Part shown: one piece after another, positions 20,501 through 29,629 of the stretch | Layout: every line of letters starts with the position of its first letter | How positions within the stretch are numbered: the first letter of the stretch is position 1 | Origin: Actinomycetaceae bacterium | Lineage (GTDB): Bacteria > Actinomycetota > Actinomycetes > Actinomycetales > Actinomycetaceae | Length of the DNA stretch: 64,000 nucleotides | Assembly (NCBI GenBank): GCA_030540715.1 | Contig: JAUNVQ010000004.1 | Location: forward strand, 69,592-133,591 | Reading direction: 5' to 3' | Made by a program: the position numbers and the translations under genes | The notes under the pieces: model-generated | Database searches by the model: none | The model's input: the letters and a program-made list of their open reading frames with translations, nothing else | What the model was told of the DNA's origin: nothing

Positions 20501-23500
20501 GTTCAGGGCATCATCGGTACTACCAACCGATCCTTTTTTCAAAATAAGTTCATCACCGTCAGGATCCACATCGTTATCAACTACTGACACAGCAACGGAA
20601 CGTTCGGGGCGCACATGAACCCGATCGTTAATAGCTAAGGGTGGCTGATTTGTTGGCGGAACTGGCGCAATCCCTACACGAACATGACCAGAAGCACGCT
20701 TGCCTAAACGGTCTTCTACCAGGTAAGTAAAACTATCTGTTCCTACCGCCCCATTGCCAGCACTATAGTGAATGCTATTGCCTACCACTTCTGCAACACC
20801 TAATGTAGCTGCCGAATTCAAGCCCAGTAAGTACACCGAGTCACCATCGTGATCAATACTGTCAAGCGGAATGGGGATAACTACTTTTTGTCCTGATAAA
20901 CAGCGACCTTCAACATCAAGAGGCTGTGGCGCACTATTGGTATCTACCTCCATGGGGGTTATCCGAAATACCACTTCAGCAGATGCTTTATTCCCCTGTG
21001 TATCGTAGACAGTGTAGGTAACTTTGGCTGTACCAGTTTTATTTTTCGCTAAAAACCTTACCCTATTGTCGGATACAAACGCCGTCCCAAGGTCAGTGGT
21101 CACGTCACCGTCAAGCAGGGAATCAACGTGTAGTTTTGAACCAGAGGGCGAACGGTCGTTAGCCAACACATTCACCCCAACGATGTCATTGACTCTAACT
21201 TTTGCTGAATCTGGTTCAGCAACTGGTGGATCATCAAAGGACACACTATCCACGGGAATAACCGTGACATGCGCCGTAGCTGTTGCCTCCCCATTTGATA
21301 CCGTGTAGGTAAACTCTTGAGCAGTATCAAAATCGTCAAGCGCACTTATCCGTACAAGATGCTGATCCACCAGCGCTACAGATAACACGGAGTCCTGGGG
21401 AAGATTCACTGATTGTACAACCAGGACACCCCCTAACGGATCAGAATCATTTTGTGTCAGATCAACAATGACCTGCCCTCCACGTGGCAGCATTCCCGTA
21501 TCATCTTCGGCAACAGGGGGTGCCGTTTTATGGCTTTTCACCACATCAACACGAATGACACCTGAAGCTGTAGCTGGACCATCAGAAACAACATAGGTCA
21601 TATAGTAGCTTCCAGGGTCTTTTGCCTGAAAACGAACTGTACCAGCGTGAATATCATGAACAATCGAGGCATCCCCCTGAGGTGCACCCACCGAAACCAG
21701 CATCAGTTTGTCACCATTGGCATCAGTATCGTTGTCCAGGGGGTGAATGGTTGTTTCTTCGCCAGCTTTTGCCTGTACCAGATCCCCATTAGCATGCGGG
21801 CCAATATTTCCCTGGGCTCGAATATCAACACTCATAGTGCCAGTGGCACTCAGTTTTCCGTCACTGACTTCAACATTGACCGTCACAGTTCCAGGTTTTT
21901 CACCATTATGAGCAATTGATACCACACCGTCCTCACGAAAATTTACGCCCAGTTGAGCATCCGTTGATACTGATTTCACGTAGATTGAATCACCGTCAGG
22001 GTCTATCCAGTCAGGCAAAATGTTGTAAACAACTTTCGACTCTGCGCCCAGTACGACGGTTGGTACACGTATTTGTGACGGTGCCGCATTGTGTTCCCAA
22101 GGGTGAACTGTTACAGTGGTTTTTGCTTGGGCTGTTCCTCCCCTGCCATCATTGGCCTCATAGTGAAATGATGTTGTTCCACTTGCTTCATCAGGGACTT
22201 CAATCTGAAGCATTGCACCGCCACGTACTTCTTTGATGCGACCAAATTCTGGTTCTGATACAGGTTTGGCAACAAGCACATCACCGTCAGGATCCAAGTC
22301 ATTAAAGAGGACGGGAAGGATAGTTGCTCGTCCAGGTCTTACCCCGAACGAGTCATCAACTGCTGTGGGAGACTGGTTTTCTTCTTTTCGTTCTGGCTCA
22401 TTTTCTTCACGTGATTCATCAGGATCGTCATTATCCTTTTCATCTTTTTCAAGATTCGCTACCACACTATCCCACGAATCGACAAGAACCATTTTCTGGT
22501 CGGGAAGCCATACGTTTCCATTAGCAACATCATTGAGGACAATAATATCGCGGTTCGTTCTAAAAAGAGGTTCTTGCGCAGAGGCTAACTGCTGAGCCTC
22601 AATAACCATGGGTGCGGTGGAATCACCACATAGTCGCAAGAAAATACCTGTTCTTGCCCATGCACTATAGGCACATCCACGAAAAAATACCGGAGCTGCA
22701 GGATTTCCTGACTGAATGTCTTTGGAATCCTTAATCTGCGCAGCATACTTGGTGATAGCACCTGATTGAAGGTCGATACGAAATAGGTGTGTTGCAGAGG
22801 TAACCAACACCGAATCGGCGATGGGGCCAGGCTGTTGCAGCCGCAAGTTCTCACCTTGAAGCTGCACTTTGTGGCCAGAAGGTAAATATAGCAGGGATGA
22901 TTGTGTATCAAGAACGACCGGCAAGGGGCCCACCGACGAGATTGCCAGTTGAGAATCAGAAGCAACATCAATCTGATTTTCTTCGACCGATGTTGAGACT
23001 CCCTGAGGAATCAAAGAAACCAATTTATGAGACACCCCAGAAACAGCATGAACACGGCCATCAACACCAGTAGCCACAACACCTTTTTTCAGGTCCTGAG
23101 CATCTGGTTTTTCGGCCTCTGGTTGAAACTGTTCCACAGAATCCACAGGCAAAGAAAAGAGGCGTCCCTGTGCTGTATCTAAAACTCCGATACGGTTTCC
23201 ACCGTGACTATAGGCAATAGCACCAGCCATACTTGTTCCCTGCTCTAACACAACATTGGCAACGTCAAGGCCAGCAAGTGTGGACGAAGCAACATCGTGT
23301 ACAAAAACATCTGAATCGTGCTGACTTAGCCCAAAATCAGATGATGCCGCTCGAAGTCCCGCATCAAGAGTGCGTGACGGATAGTTAAGATGTCCAACCA
23401 GTCGTTTATTTTTATTGGTGACCCATATTCCCCCGTCATGTAAACTCACACGAGCCGTTGTCATTCCCGGGTGAAGAACCGCCAACACCACTACCACACT

Positions 23501-23551
23501 CATAAGAATTCCAAGACCAGCAGCAGGCAAATGACGTTTAAGACGACCCAT
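17534..23551 (-). CDS. fn3: Giant surface protein with beta-propeller-like head, Ig/cadherin-like repeats and FN3 domains
   Basis: The protein has 2005 residues, with GAGGA before the ATG. A basic N-terminus and one hydrophobic helix (about 9-28) form a signal anchor. Residues about 35-370 form a beta-rich region with recurring short blades. An acidic linker (about 370-400; DEKDNDDPDESREEN) follows. Then come about ten Ig/cadherin-like repeats to about residue 1520, marked by NDLDPDGD, DNDVDPDGDE, NDDDPDGD, DSIDHDGDS and similar Ca-binding-like loops. At least three FN3 domains follow (begin near QPPTNVVA, DQPSEPVIQ and FSPRNVEA), then two weaker FN3-like units. No LPXTG or second membrane span is seen, so the C-terminus should be outside. 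It is the first gene and structural output of the operon. A role in adhesion or wall architecture is inferred. Confidence 0.9.
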   Translation of the reverse strand: MGRLKRHLPAAGLGILMSVVVVLAVLHPGMTTARVSLHDGGIWVTNKNKRLVGHLNYPSRTLDAGLRAASSDFGLSQHDSDVFVHDVASSTLAGLDVANVVLEQGTSMAGAIAYSHGGNRIGVLDTAQGRLFSLPVDSVEQFQPEAEKPDAQDLKKGVVATGVDGRVHAVSGVSHKLVSLIPQGVSTSVEENQIDVASDSQLAISSVGPLPVVLDTQSSLLYLPSGHKVQLQGENLRLQQPGPIADSVLVTSATHLFRIDLQSGAITKYAAQIKDSKDIQSGNPAAPVFFRGCAYSAWARTGIFLRLCGDSTAPMVIEAQQLASAQEPLFRTNRDIIVLNDVANGNVWLPDQKMVLVDSWDSVVANLEKDEKDNDDPDESREENEPERKEENQSPTAVDDSFGVRPGRATILPVLFNDLDPDGDVLVAKPVSEPEFGRIKEVRGGAMLQIEVPDEASGTTSFHYEANDGRGGTAQAKTTVTVHPWEHNAAPSQIRVPTVVLGAESKVVYNILPDWIDPDGDSIYVKSVSTDAQLGVNFREDGVVSIAHNGEKPGTVTVNVEVSDGKLSATGTMSVDIRAQGNIGPHANGDLVQAKAGEETTIHPLDNDTDANGDKLMLVSVGAPQGDASIVHDIHAGTVRFQAKDPGSYYMTYVVSDGPATASGVIRVDVVKSHKTAPPVAEDDTGMLPRGGQVIVDLTQNDSDPLGGVLVVQSVNLPQDSVLSVALVDQHLVRISALDDFDTAQEFTYTVSNGEATATAHVTVIPVDSVSFDDPPVAEPDSAKVRVNDIVGVNVLANDRSPSGSKLHVDSLLDGDVTTDLGTAFVSDNRVRFLAKNKTGTAKVTYTVYDTQGNKASAEVVFRITPMEVDTNSAPQPLDVEGRCLSGQKVVIPIPLDSIDHDGDSVYLLGLNSAATLGVAEVVGNSIHYSAGNGAVGTDSFTYLVEDRLGKRASGHVRVGIAPVPPTNQPPLAINDRVHVRPERSVAVSVVDNDVDPDGDELILKKGSVGSTDDALNLRQRDSRIVFKAPKQQGIYTASYQVSDGRGGTDNGLLTIQVSNDAPLAPPIARDDIVTADDVPHGATEFTVPVLANDDDPDGDVSKLKVTTSSSSASVDERNRINVKLSERRQIIVYTITDEDNLTSSAVIFVPALVGDGVAPRLDPTMIPAKVKAGTTLTIPLEDYVVVRKGRHPTLTQADKVSVQIGGSEKELVISDTQLVYAPPKTFSGNTAITFEVTDAASADDKDALTSTLTLPIKVKAAVNNPPLFRPTPIKVAADNTPVTVDLAAMVSDPEGEDPHSFSYKLVTGLKEVSTSLSGSQLTVTAPTKSKKGRLGNLKVEVSDAANSTRAEVPIEIVTSSQPPLQIADIEAEGFGGKSLEVDMADFVTNPFPGKELYFAARPQVFQGKAQTRTQGTKLFITPEPDFYGSVVVSVRMGDVTHDPLRERRGSVRISVVSQPQPPTNVVATATSDTSMTVQWVSGSAHGAPITSFTVRETTTGATQQCGGTQCVFHQLSQGHKYSFVVQATNRAGDSPWSQPSQPVLLDTAPDQPSEPVIQAGDSTLSATWPQTLSQGSPVTSYTVSLTSSTGVSKTKTVTKENVVFEGLSNGSVYQMRVQAHNASGKDSAWSPVSTAMPFGPPFSPRNVEATIETSTSTSSTARIVVMWDPPTTDNGKAVESYTVVSSRGERVTTQDRSASFNVPYSSSPVSFSVKATNEAGSSASVSSGQVRPLGKPGTPSVPTVRATGRSGEIRVSGIRGGQGQGWTRVSYQIATSSDPTWQTITGTSTTVYGVDGQAISVRVRAIGIIDGQIVPGKSSAASASVSPFGPPSIDQLEAVPTSSGEVQFTWSANGHGRPISVTASGDGPSGSLDAMSRHTVTGQPGQTKQMCLHVRQSESGKTADKCVSAQIPTPQQAAKIVKIDSKVVTIWTQGIKDSQVSNVSCWLIPASSSKDPAKNKVSGSLTDMLVYGGGEVTIHCDKQIPQDGSIEFDNGLRFDKYGIQ

Positions 23552-23623
23552 TATCCATCCTCACTGTTGCCTTCAGGGAATACCTTTATCTTATGTTACT
23601 GTTGTTGAGGACGAAAGATATGT

Positions 23624-25846
23624 TTACTCGTAGCTAAGGTACTTGAATTCTACGTATTCTTCGAATTGGTTGACAACATCATGAATAACCTGGTCTTTTG
23701 TATATCCCAAAATATCGTAGTTGTATTCTGAATCAGCAACTGACACTTCAATGCGTGCCGTCGTGTCGCCCTCATGCCCCACAAAACCAACGTAGGCAAA
23801 ACCCGTCACCTCGATAACTGATACCTGATAGTAAAAGGGATATTCGTCATCTTTCACTACCAAATACATCATGTCATGAACAAAAGGTCCATCAGGGTCG
23901 GGATCCTGTTTCAGATATTCTCTGCCTTCTTCTTGATTCATCAATACAGCATCTAAAGACTGCGCGCGAAGTTCTTCAACAATATCGCGTAAAGCAGGTT
24001 CCACTGTGTCAACCATTTCCTGTAGAGCCTGCGCTGGTGTTACCACATCAATAGCCTTTGACAAGCGACGACGCCAATTTGCCGTACTACCATCATCAGA
24101 AGGTACACCACGCCCCGCATCAATATTTAATGCAGAACGCACCCGGACGTCATGAACATGACGTTCCTTCTTCAATGATTTCACCAAACCCGCCATCACC
24201 GCAATCAACACAAAAGAAAATGGAAGGCCCATAATGATTGTGGCATTAGTCAACGCATTAATACCGCCCACCACCAGCATACCTATTGTCAAAATACCCG
24301 TAATAACAGCCCAGAAAATTCGTGTCCACGCCCGGGCATCCTGGTGAGCATTTGGCAAAATCGAACAAAGATTAGCCATCACCAAAGCACCAGAATCAGC
24401 ACTTGTCACATAAAACAGCAAACCAACAACTGTTGCTAGCCCCACCAAGAACATCGGCGCAGGATATTGCTGAATTAACGTATAAAATCCACTTTCAGGA
24501 ACCGATAGAGTTGTATCAGCCAATGTGTGATCACTATTTCGTACGTAATCAATAGCAGAGTTACCGAAAAGCGAAATCCACATCAGAATGTAGAGGAAAG
24601 GAAAAATCAAGCAACCGAAAATAAACTCCCGCAAACGTCGCCCTCTGGAAATTCTTGCTAAAAACATCCCCACAAACGATGCCCAGGCCACCCACCATGC
24701 CCAAAAGAATAGTGTCCACCAGCTCATCCATTCAGACACATCGTAATAGGCCATCGTATCTAAAGTCATTGTGGGAAAACGTGAAATAAGGTCACCTATG
24801 TTCATTACCAGAGAGTTTATAAGGAACGCTGTTTTTCCCGTTACCAAAATCCAGGCGGCCAATACCATCGCCAAAATAACGTTCAACTGTGATAACAAGC
24901 GGATCCCTCTGTTAATTCCCGTGGTCGCAGATACCAGCGAGATAAGTACCGCAAGGATCGTCAAACTGATTTGAACCCCCAAACCCTGCGGTAGATGAAA
25001 CAAAATGTTAAGCCCATAATTAAGTTGGGTTACGCCAATCCCCAGTGAGGTAGCGATCCCAAAAATAGTACCCAAAATTGCGGCGGAATCCACCGTATCG
25101 CCAATCGCGCCCTCCACCCTGCGCCCAATCAGTGGATAGAGGGCCGAACGCACAGCCAACGGTTTTTTCAAGCGATACGCAAAATAGGCTAAAGACATTC
25201 CCATCAGAGCATACATTGCCCACCCTGTAAGGCCATAATGAAATAGAGTCCACACCACTGCTTGGCGCGCTGCCTCAACAGTTTCCCCCCTCCCATGAGG
25301 AGGATTACTATATTGCGCCAACGGTTCATACACCGAATAAAACATGACATCGGTACCGATCCCCGCGGCAAATAGCATTGATGCCCACGCGAAAGTGGAA
25401 AATTGCGGGCGCGAATGGTCAGGACCTAAACGCACATTACCATAGCGTGAAAATGCTATAGCCAGCACAAACACTAAAATAACGGTACCGAGTAGAATAT
25501 AGTAGGCCCCAAACCATCGTCCTACAAACGACACCCCCACGCCAATAACTTCTTCCACAGTTACCGGCATTGTAAGCGTCCATATACTCATCGCACTTAA
25601 CGCCACAGCCGAACCAATGAACACCGAGTACCTCACGCGGACTTTATGTGGCCGACCTGCAGCATCACTTTTCATTGCTGCAGCTTTCAGGCGAGCCTGA
25701 TGAATAAACTCTCTCAGGCTTTTCTTCCCATTAACACCCCGCCGCAGAGCAATACGTCCCTGTGAATCATCGTCATCCACTCCACGACTGTCATTGTCGG
25801 ATGAATTCTTCACCGGTGAATCAGGGGCAGTGTTCCTGGTCATCAT
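23624..25846 (-). CDS. betT: BCCT-family (BetT-like) choline/betaine/carnitine transporter
   Basis: In this 740-residue protein about twelve membrane helices occupy residues 70-560, with a cytosolic C-terminal domain of about 170 residues rich in acidic residues. GIGTDVMFYSVYEPLAQY matches the BetT form of the BCCT signature. WTLFHYGLTGWAMYALMGM, TIFGIATSLGIGVTQLNYG, NWTLFFWAW-like WWTLFFWAWWVAWASFVG and YVTSADSGALV are also classical. Such proteins import quaternary amines for osmoprotection or catabolism. The long C-terminal tail resembles that of BetT, where it senses osmotic stress. AGAAGGA precedes the ATG. It lies 92 bp downstream of fixX on the same strand. Confidence 0.92.
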   Translation of the reverse strand: MMTRNTAPDSPVKNSSDNDSRGVDDDDSQGRIALRRGVNGKKSLREFIHQARLKAAAMKSDAAGRPHKVRVRYSVFIGSAVALSAMSIWTLTMPVTVEEVIGVGVSFVGRWFGAYYILLGTVILVFVLAIAFSRYGNVRLGPDHSRPQFSTFAWASMLFAAGIGTDVMFYSVYEPLAQYSNPPHGRGETVEAARQAVVWTLFHYGLTGWAMYALMGMSLAYFAYRLKKPLAVRSALYPLIGRRVEGAIGDTVDSAAILGTIFGIATSLGIGVTQLNYGLNILFHLPQGLGVQISLTILAVLISLVSATTGINRGIRLLSQLNVILAMVLAAWILVTGKTAFLINSLVMNIGDLISRFPTMTLDTMAYYDVSEWMSWWTLFFWAWWVAWASFVGMFLARISRGRRLREFIFGCLIFPFLYILMWISLFGNSAIDYVRNSDHTLADTTLSVPESGFYTLIQQYPAPMFLVGLATVVGLLFYVTSADSGALVMANLCSILPNAHQDARAWTRIFWAVITGILTIGMLVVGGINALTNATIIMGLPFSFVLIAVMAGLVKSLKKERHVHDVRVRSALNIDAGRGVPSDDGSTANWRRRLSKAIDVVTPAQALQEMVDTVEPALRDIVEELRAQSLDAVLMNQEEGREYLKQDPDPDGPFVHDMMYLVVKDDEYPFYYQVSVIEVTGFAYVGFVGHEGDTTARIEVSVADSEYNYDILGYTKDQVIHDVVNQFEEYVEFKYLSYE

Positions 25847-25938
25847 AATCCTTCTTCGCTAACGACTGCTTCTTCTTGCACTGGCCACTCCATCATTGGA
25901 GCCAAGGAGATATGTTAGTCGCCGTCAGCGTGCCGCTT

Positions 25939-26355
25939 TTAGCCGTGACGGAACTCTATTCCTTTACCTCCACGTGGATAATGCCATGTCAGTACCCCAG
26001 GTGGGGCTACAGCACGGCAGGTTCCACATTCAAGACATGCAGCAAAGTCACTATGAATATTACCATCGTCATCCATGGAATAAACATGAGCTGGGCATAC
26101 TTTAACCAAAACGGATCCGCAATGCGTAGCCTTCGCCTTTTCTTGATCGATACTAATATGAGAACAGCCTTCATCAGTTGAGTACCGGTTGACAGACAAG
26201 CGCTGGGTATGTCTGGCAAGCTGGTCAGCAATTGTTGGCTGCGATACGGACTTTTCTTTGTCTCGTAACTGTGCGGTGGGACGTTGGACAGGTTTCTTCA
26301 TCTGTGAAGAGGGCGAAACAGCAGGTGAGCCTTTTGGCTGGACAGGATACGTCAT
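25939..26355 (-). CDS. fixX: FixX-type ferredoxin-like protein
   Basis: The C-terminal 70 residues of this 138-residue protein match FixX, with KVCPAHVYSMDDDG, then CLECGTC and WHYPRGGKGIEFRHG. The CP cysteine plus CxxCxxC supply four ligands for one [4Fe-4S] cluster, as in ETF:quinone oxidoreductase. The first 65 residues are an unusual hydrophilic extension (S, P, Q, K-rich) not typical of FixX. Its ATG overlaps the fixC TGA (ATGA). With FixC it would pass electrons from an electron-transfer flavoprotein to quinone, but fixA and fixB are not in the window. Confidence 0.9.
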   Translation of the reverse strand: MTYPVQPKGSPAVSPSSQMKKPVQRPTAQLRDKEKSVSQPTIADQLARHTQRLSVNRYSTDEGCSHISIDQEKAKATHCGSVLVKVCPAHVYSMDDDGNIHSDFAACLECGTCRAVAPPGVLTWHYPRGGKGIEFRHG

Positions 26356-27647
26356 AGAGATGTCATCCCCCCATACATATCGCGCACAAAATCGCTCACA
26401 CTAAAAGGAGCATTCTTGAAAGCGTCAACTGCCAGATGTCGAAGCGGTGTTCGTGGTGTCAAATCATGGCAATAAATATTGTAAAGAATTGATGCAATAA
26501 CGGGCCCATAATCATGATAAATACGGTCATTGTCGAAGAAACTAGGCGCATCGCGATATGTCAGCATATCTTGGCCAGCCCAAGAATCTTTGAATGCTTT
26601 TGGGTAACCAATAAGACCGCGCGCTGAATAGTCGCCGCTGTCAAGGGCTTGACAAATGCCTGTAGCCGCAGCTTGCGCACTAGCTGCCGCCAAATCCATT
26701 CCGCGGATAGTTAAGCCAGTGTTAAGAGTAAGACCAGCTGCATCACCAACAGCTACAAAACCATCTTTCACCATTGGTTTAAGCATTGATAGGCCGCCTT
26801 CATTAACCATATGGCAACCATATTCCACCAATTCGCCACCCTGAAGAAGCTGTTGAATGTGATCATGCTGCACAAAATAATCATGAATGTCGCTGGACGA
26901 AAATCCACTTTTTGTTAAAGAATCTAAACGCAGCACCACACCAATAGAAACCGTATCGCTATTAGTGTAAAGGAATCCACCGCCAGCAACACCGCGCGTG
27001 CAATCACCCACAAGAGCATAGGCAGCGCCCTGTTGCGAACTCACATTGAAACGCTCATTGATTGTATCGCGTCCCAGTTTCCACAATGACTTTACCCCAA
27101 CAGCCAGTTCGTGAGTCTCCTGGTCACGGCGCAGCCCTGCTTCGCGCGCCAAGAAAGAATTGACGCCTTCAGCCGACACTACGATACGTGCTGGAACCTC
27201 GTCTTCACCAACTTGAACGCCTGTAACCGCGCCCTTGCCATCACGAAGAAGCGCATCAACTTTTGCTTCAGGCATATACATAACGCCCTCTTCTTCGGCC
27301 TGTTCAGCCAACCAACTATCAAGTTTGGCACGAAGCACAGATACGGCATTTACTGGGGTAGCCAAGCGTTTATCACGATAATCCAAGCCAATATAAGAAT
27401 CGGAGGTAAGAACACCTAAAGTATTGCGTGTGATAACACGTTCAATTGGGGCTTTATCAACAAAATCAGGAAAAATCTGTTCCATCACACGACAGTAAAA
27501 TACTCCGCCCGACAGATTCTTATCCCCTGCCTGTTTACCGCGTTCAAGCAGGTAGACTTCTTTTCCTTCGCGGGCAAGAAGAATGGCTGTCAGCGTGCCA
27601 GCAATACCGGCCCCAACAACAACGACATCGCATAGTTCATCGTCCAT
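26352..27647 (-). CDS. fixC: FixC-type flavoprotein dehydrogenase (ETF:quinone oxidoreductase-like)
   Basis: This 431-residue protein begins with an FAD-binding Rossmann motif, VVVVGAGIAGTLTAILL, and an acidic strand end (LLERG). GDKNLSGGVFY, VSAEGVNSFLAR and GDAAGLTLNTG are typical of the FixC/ETF-QO group. A short hydrophobic surface helix would associate it with the membrane. Together with FixX it receives electrons from FixAB, giving either quinone reduction or flavin-based electron bifurcation. AAGGAGGG lies upstream of the ATG. Whether partner ETF subunits are encoded elsewhere cannot be told here. Confidence 0.92.
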   Translation of the reverse strand: MDDELCDVVVVGAGIAGTLTAILLAREGKEVYLLERGKQAGDKNLSGGVFYCRVMEQIFPDFVDKAPIERVITRNTLGVLTSDSYIGLDYRDKRLATPVNAVSVLRAKLDSWLAEQAEEEGVMYMPEAKVDALLRDGKGAVTGVQVGEDEVPARIVVSAEGVNSFLAREAGLRRDQETHELAVGVKSLWKLGRDTINERFNVSSQQGAAYALVGDCTRGVAGGGFLYTNSDTVSIGVVLRLDSLTKSGFSSSDIHDYFVQHDHIQQLLQGGELVEYGCHMVNEGGLSMLKPMVKDGFVAVGDAAGLTLNTGLTIRGMDLAAASAQAAATGICQALDSGDYSARGLIGYPKAFKDSWAGQDMLTYRDAPSFFDNDRIYHDYGPVIASILYNIYCHDLTPRTPLRHLAVDAFKNAPFSVSDFVRDMYGGMTSL

Positions 27648-27823
27648 AAGCCCTCCTTCCTATCAATTCCTCTCCAAGCAAGCACAGTGAAAAGCTACTT
27701 ACCTGCAGTGATACAATTGTCTTCACCTATTTGGCTCCCGCAATACACGGTGGCGCTACATCCTCTGGAAAAATCCCGAAGAAACAGGAACATCCTCACA
27801 ATAGGTTTTGCAACACGTGCAGT

Positions 27824-29386
27824 CTAGTCGCGATTCTTCACCAGAGGGAACGTAATGGTCTCTCGAATACCCTGGCCAGTCAAAGCCATCAGCAGACGAT
27901 CAATCCCCATGCCCATCCCCCCAGCAGGTGGCATTCCCTGTTCCATTGCTTCAATAAAGTCATGGTCAAGTTGCATTGCCTCGGGGTCGCCTTTGGCGGC
28001 TTCTAGAGACTGGGCTTCCAGGCGTTCACGCTGAATAACAGGATCGATCAGCTCCGAATAGGCCGTAGCCAGCTCAAAGCCCCTTACATAAAGATCCCAT
28101 TTTTCAACGACCCCAGGTTTCGTACGGTGGCCTCTGGTCAACGGCGACGTATCGACGGGATAATCGCGTACGAATGTTGGTGCCCACAGGTGGTTACCAA
28201 CAGTTTCTTCCCAGAGTTCTTCCACGACTTTCCCGTGAAGGGCCGCGGGGTCAATCTCAATCTCATACTTATCGCACAGCTCCAACAGATGAGCCTTCGG
28301 CGTGTCAGGAGTAATCTGTTCACCAACGGCTTTCGACAGCGACTCATACAGGTCAAGCTCATCCCACTCACCTGAGAGGTCATAGGTGGTGCCATCGGCA
28401 AGAGTAACAATTTCTGAGCCAAATGCGTCGCGAGCCGCCTTTTGGATGAACTCACGAGTAGTTCGTGCCATTTGGTCATAGTTTCCATATGCCTGATATG
28501 CTTCAAGCATTGTAAACTCCGGAGAATGCGAAGAATCTGCACCCTCGTTGCGGAAGTTGCGGTTGATTTCAAAGACCCTGTCGATCCCACCTACAACGCA
28601 GCGCTTTAAGAACAGTTCCGGGGCAATACGCAAGTAAAGCTCGGTATCGTAGGCGTTCATGTGGGTACTAAAGGGGCGTGCTGCTGCACCTCCGTGAAGA
28701 GTTTGCAGCATAGGCGTTTCAACCTCGATATAGCCGTGATCGTGGAAGTATTCTCGCAGCGAGCGCATGACTGCAGCGCGAACGCGCACCATTTTGCGGG
28801 CGTCTTCCCTCATGATCATATCCAAGTGACGTTTACGCACGCGCATTTCTTCACTCAGGCTGACCTCTTCGCCGTCCTCGTTGATAAAGGTTTTTGGTAA
28901 TGGACGGATTGCTTTGGCTGCCATTGCCCAGGCGGGGGTGTCATCATCTGCGCCAGGAATGGCAAATACCGATAGTTCCCCGCGTTTGGAAGCAATGACG
29001 CGTCCGTGGATAAACAGGTGGTCACCCAGGTCAGCCACTGCTTTAAACTCGGCAAGCGATTCCTTACCTACTTCATTAGCCGACAGCATTGCTTGAATAC
29101 GTGTACCGTCACCCTGCTGCAACGCCACGAAACACAGCTTGCCCGTATTGCGCAAGAACATAATGCGTCCGGCAATGCCTACAATATCGTCTGTTTCTTC
29201 ACCTGCAGCCAAACCTTCATGGCGTTGACGTACTTCAGCAATAGTTGCAGTGATAGGCAATTCTACGGGATAGGGATCGATGCCTGAATCAAGCATCTTT
29301 TGGCGCTTCTGTGAGCGCACACGGACTTGTTCCGGTAAATCATCAGATGTCATATGCGGTTTCCGTTGGTCTTTATTCTTACTCAC
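27824..29386 (-). CDS. lysS: Lysyl-tRNA synthetase, class II
   Basis: This 520-residue protein charges tRNA-Lys with lysine in the cytosol. An N-terminal OB-fold anticodon-binding domain (about 55-160) precedes the class II catalytic core. Motif 2 is visible as FEINRNFRNEG with HSPEFTMLEAYQAYG, and motif 3 as GGMGMGIDRLLMALTG near the C-terminus. Length is normal for bacterial LysS. The start is taken as GTG 29386 with GTAGGA upstream; ATG 29353 is an alternative that would drop 11 residues. It is the first gene before the fixC gene on this strand, separated from it by 176 bp with no obvious terminator. Confidence 0.96.
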   Translation of the reverse strand: MSKNKDQRKPHMTSDDLPEQVRVRSQKRQKMLDSGIDPYPVELPITATIAEVRQRHEGLAAGEETDDIVGIAGRIMFLRNTGKLCFVALQQGDGTRIQAMLSANEVGKESLAEFKAVADLGDHLFIHGRVIASKRGELSVFAIPGADDDTPAWAMAAKAIRPLPKTFINEDGEEVSLSEEMRVRKRHLDMIMREDARKMVRVRAAVMRSLREYFHDHGYIEVETPMLQTLHGGAAARPFSTHMNAYDTELYLRIAPELFLKRCVVGGIDRVFEINRNFRNEGADSSHSPEFTMLEAYQAYGNYDQMARTTREFIQKAARDAFGSEIVTLADGTTYDLSGEWDELDLYESLSKAVGEQITPDTPKAHLLELCDKYEIEIDPAALHGKVVEELWEETVGNHLWAPTFVRDYPVDTSPLTRGHRTKPGVVEKWDLYVRGFELATAYSELIDPVIQRERLEAQSLEAAKGDPEAMQLDHDFIEAMEQGMPPAGGMGMGIDRLLMALTGQGIRETITFPLVKNRD

Positions 29387-29629
29387 TCTTCGTATCCTAC
29401 CTGTTTCATTTCGTCTGGGCGAAACCGACGATCCTTTTCACAATGCCATCCATGCGCTGAGTTGACACCAGACACACAACTGGAAGCAGGGTGGGTAGAC
29501 GCCACGCGGGGCGTGACGTTCACCAGCACAATACCATCAACACCGAAGATCTCCCCATGCTGGCCATAAGCGATGGCACTCCAATCGAAACTAGAGAAAT
29601 GGAATAAAGCCCCCTCCCAAGTGGGGGTC
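29387..29629. other. Non-coding region upstream of lysS
   Basis: About 240 bp with no convincing gene. It should hold the lysS promoter. At 29613-29630 a GC-rich hairpin-forming element (CTCCCAAGTGGGGG core) begins the repeat-rich stretch. Confidence 0.4.
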
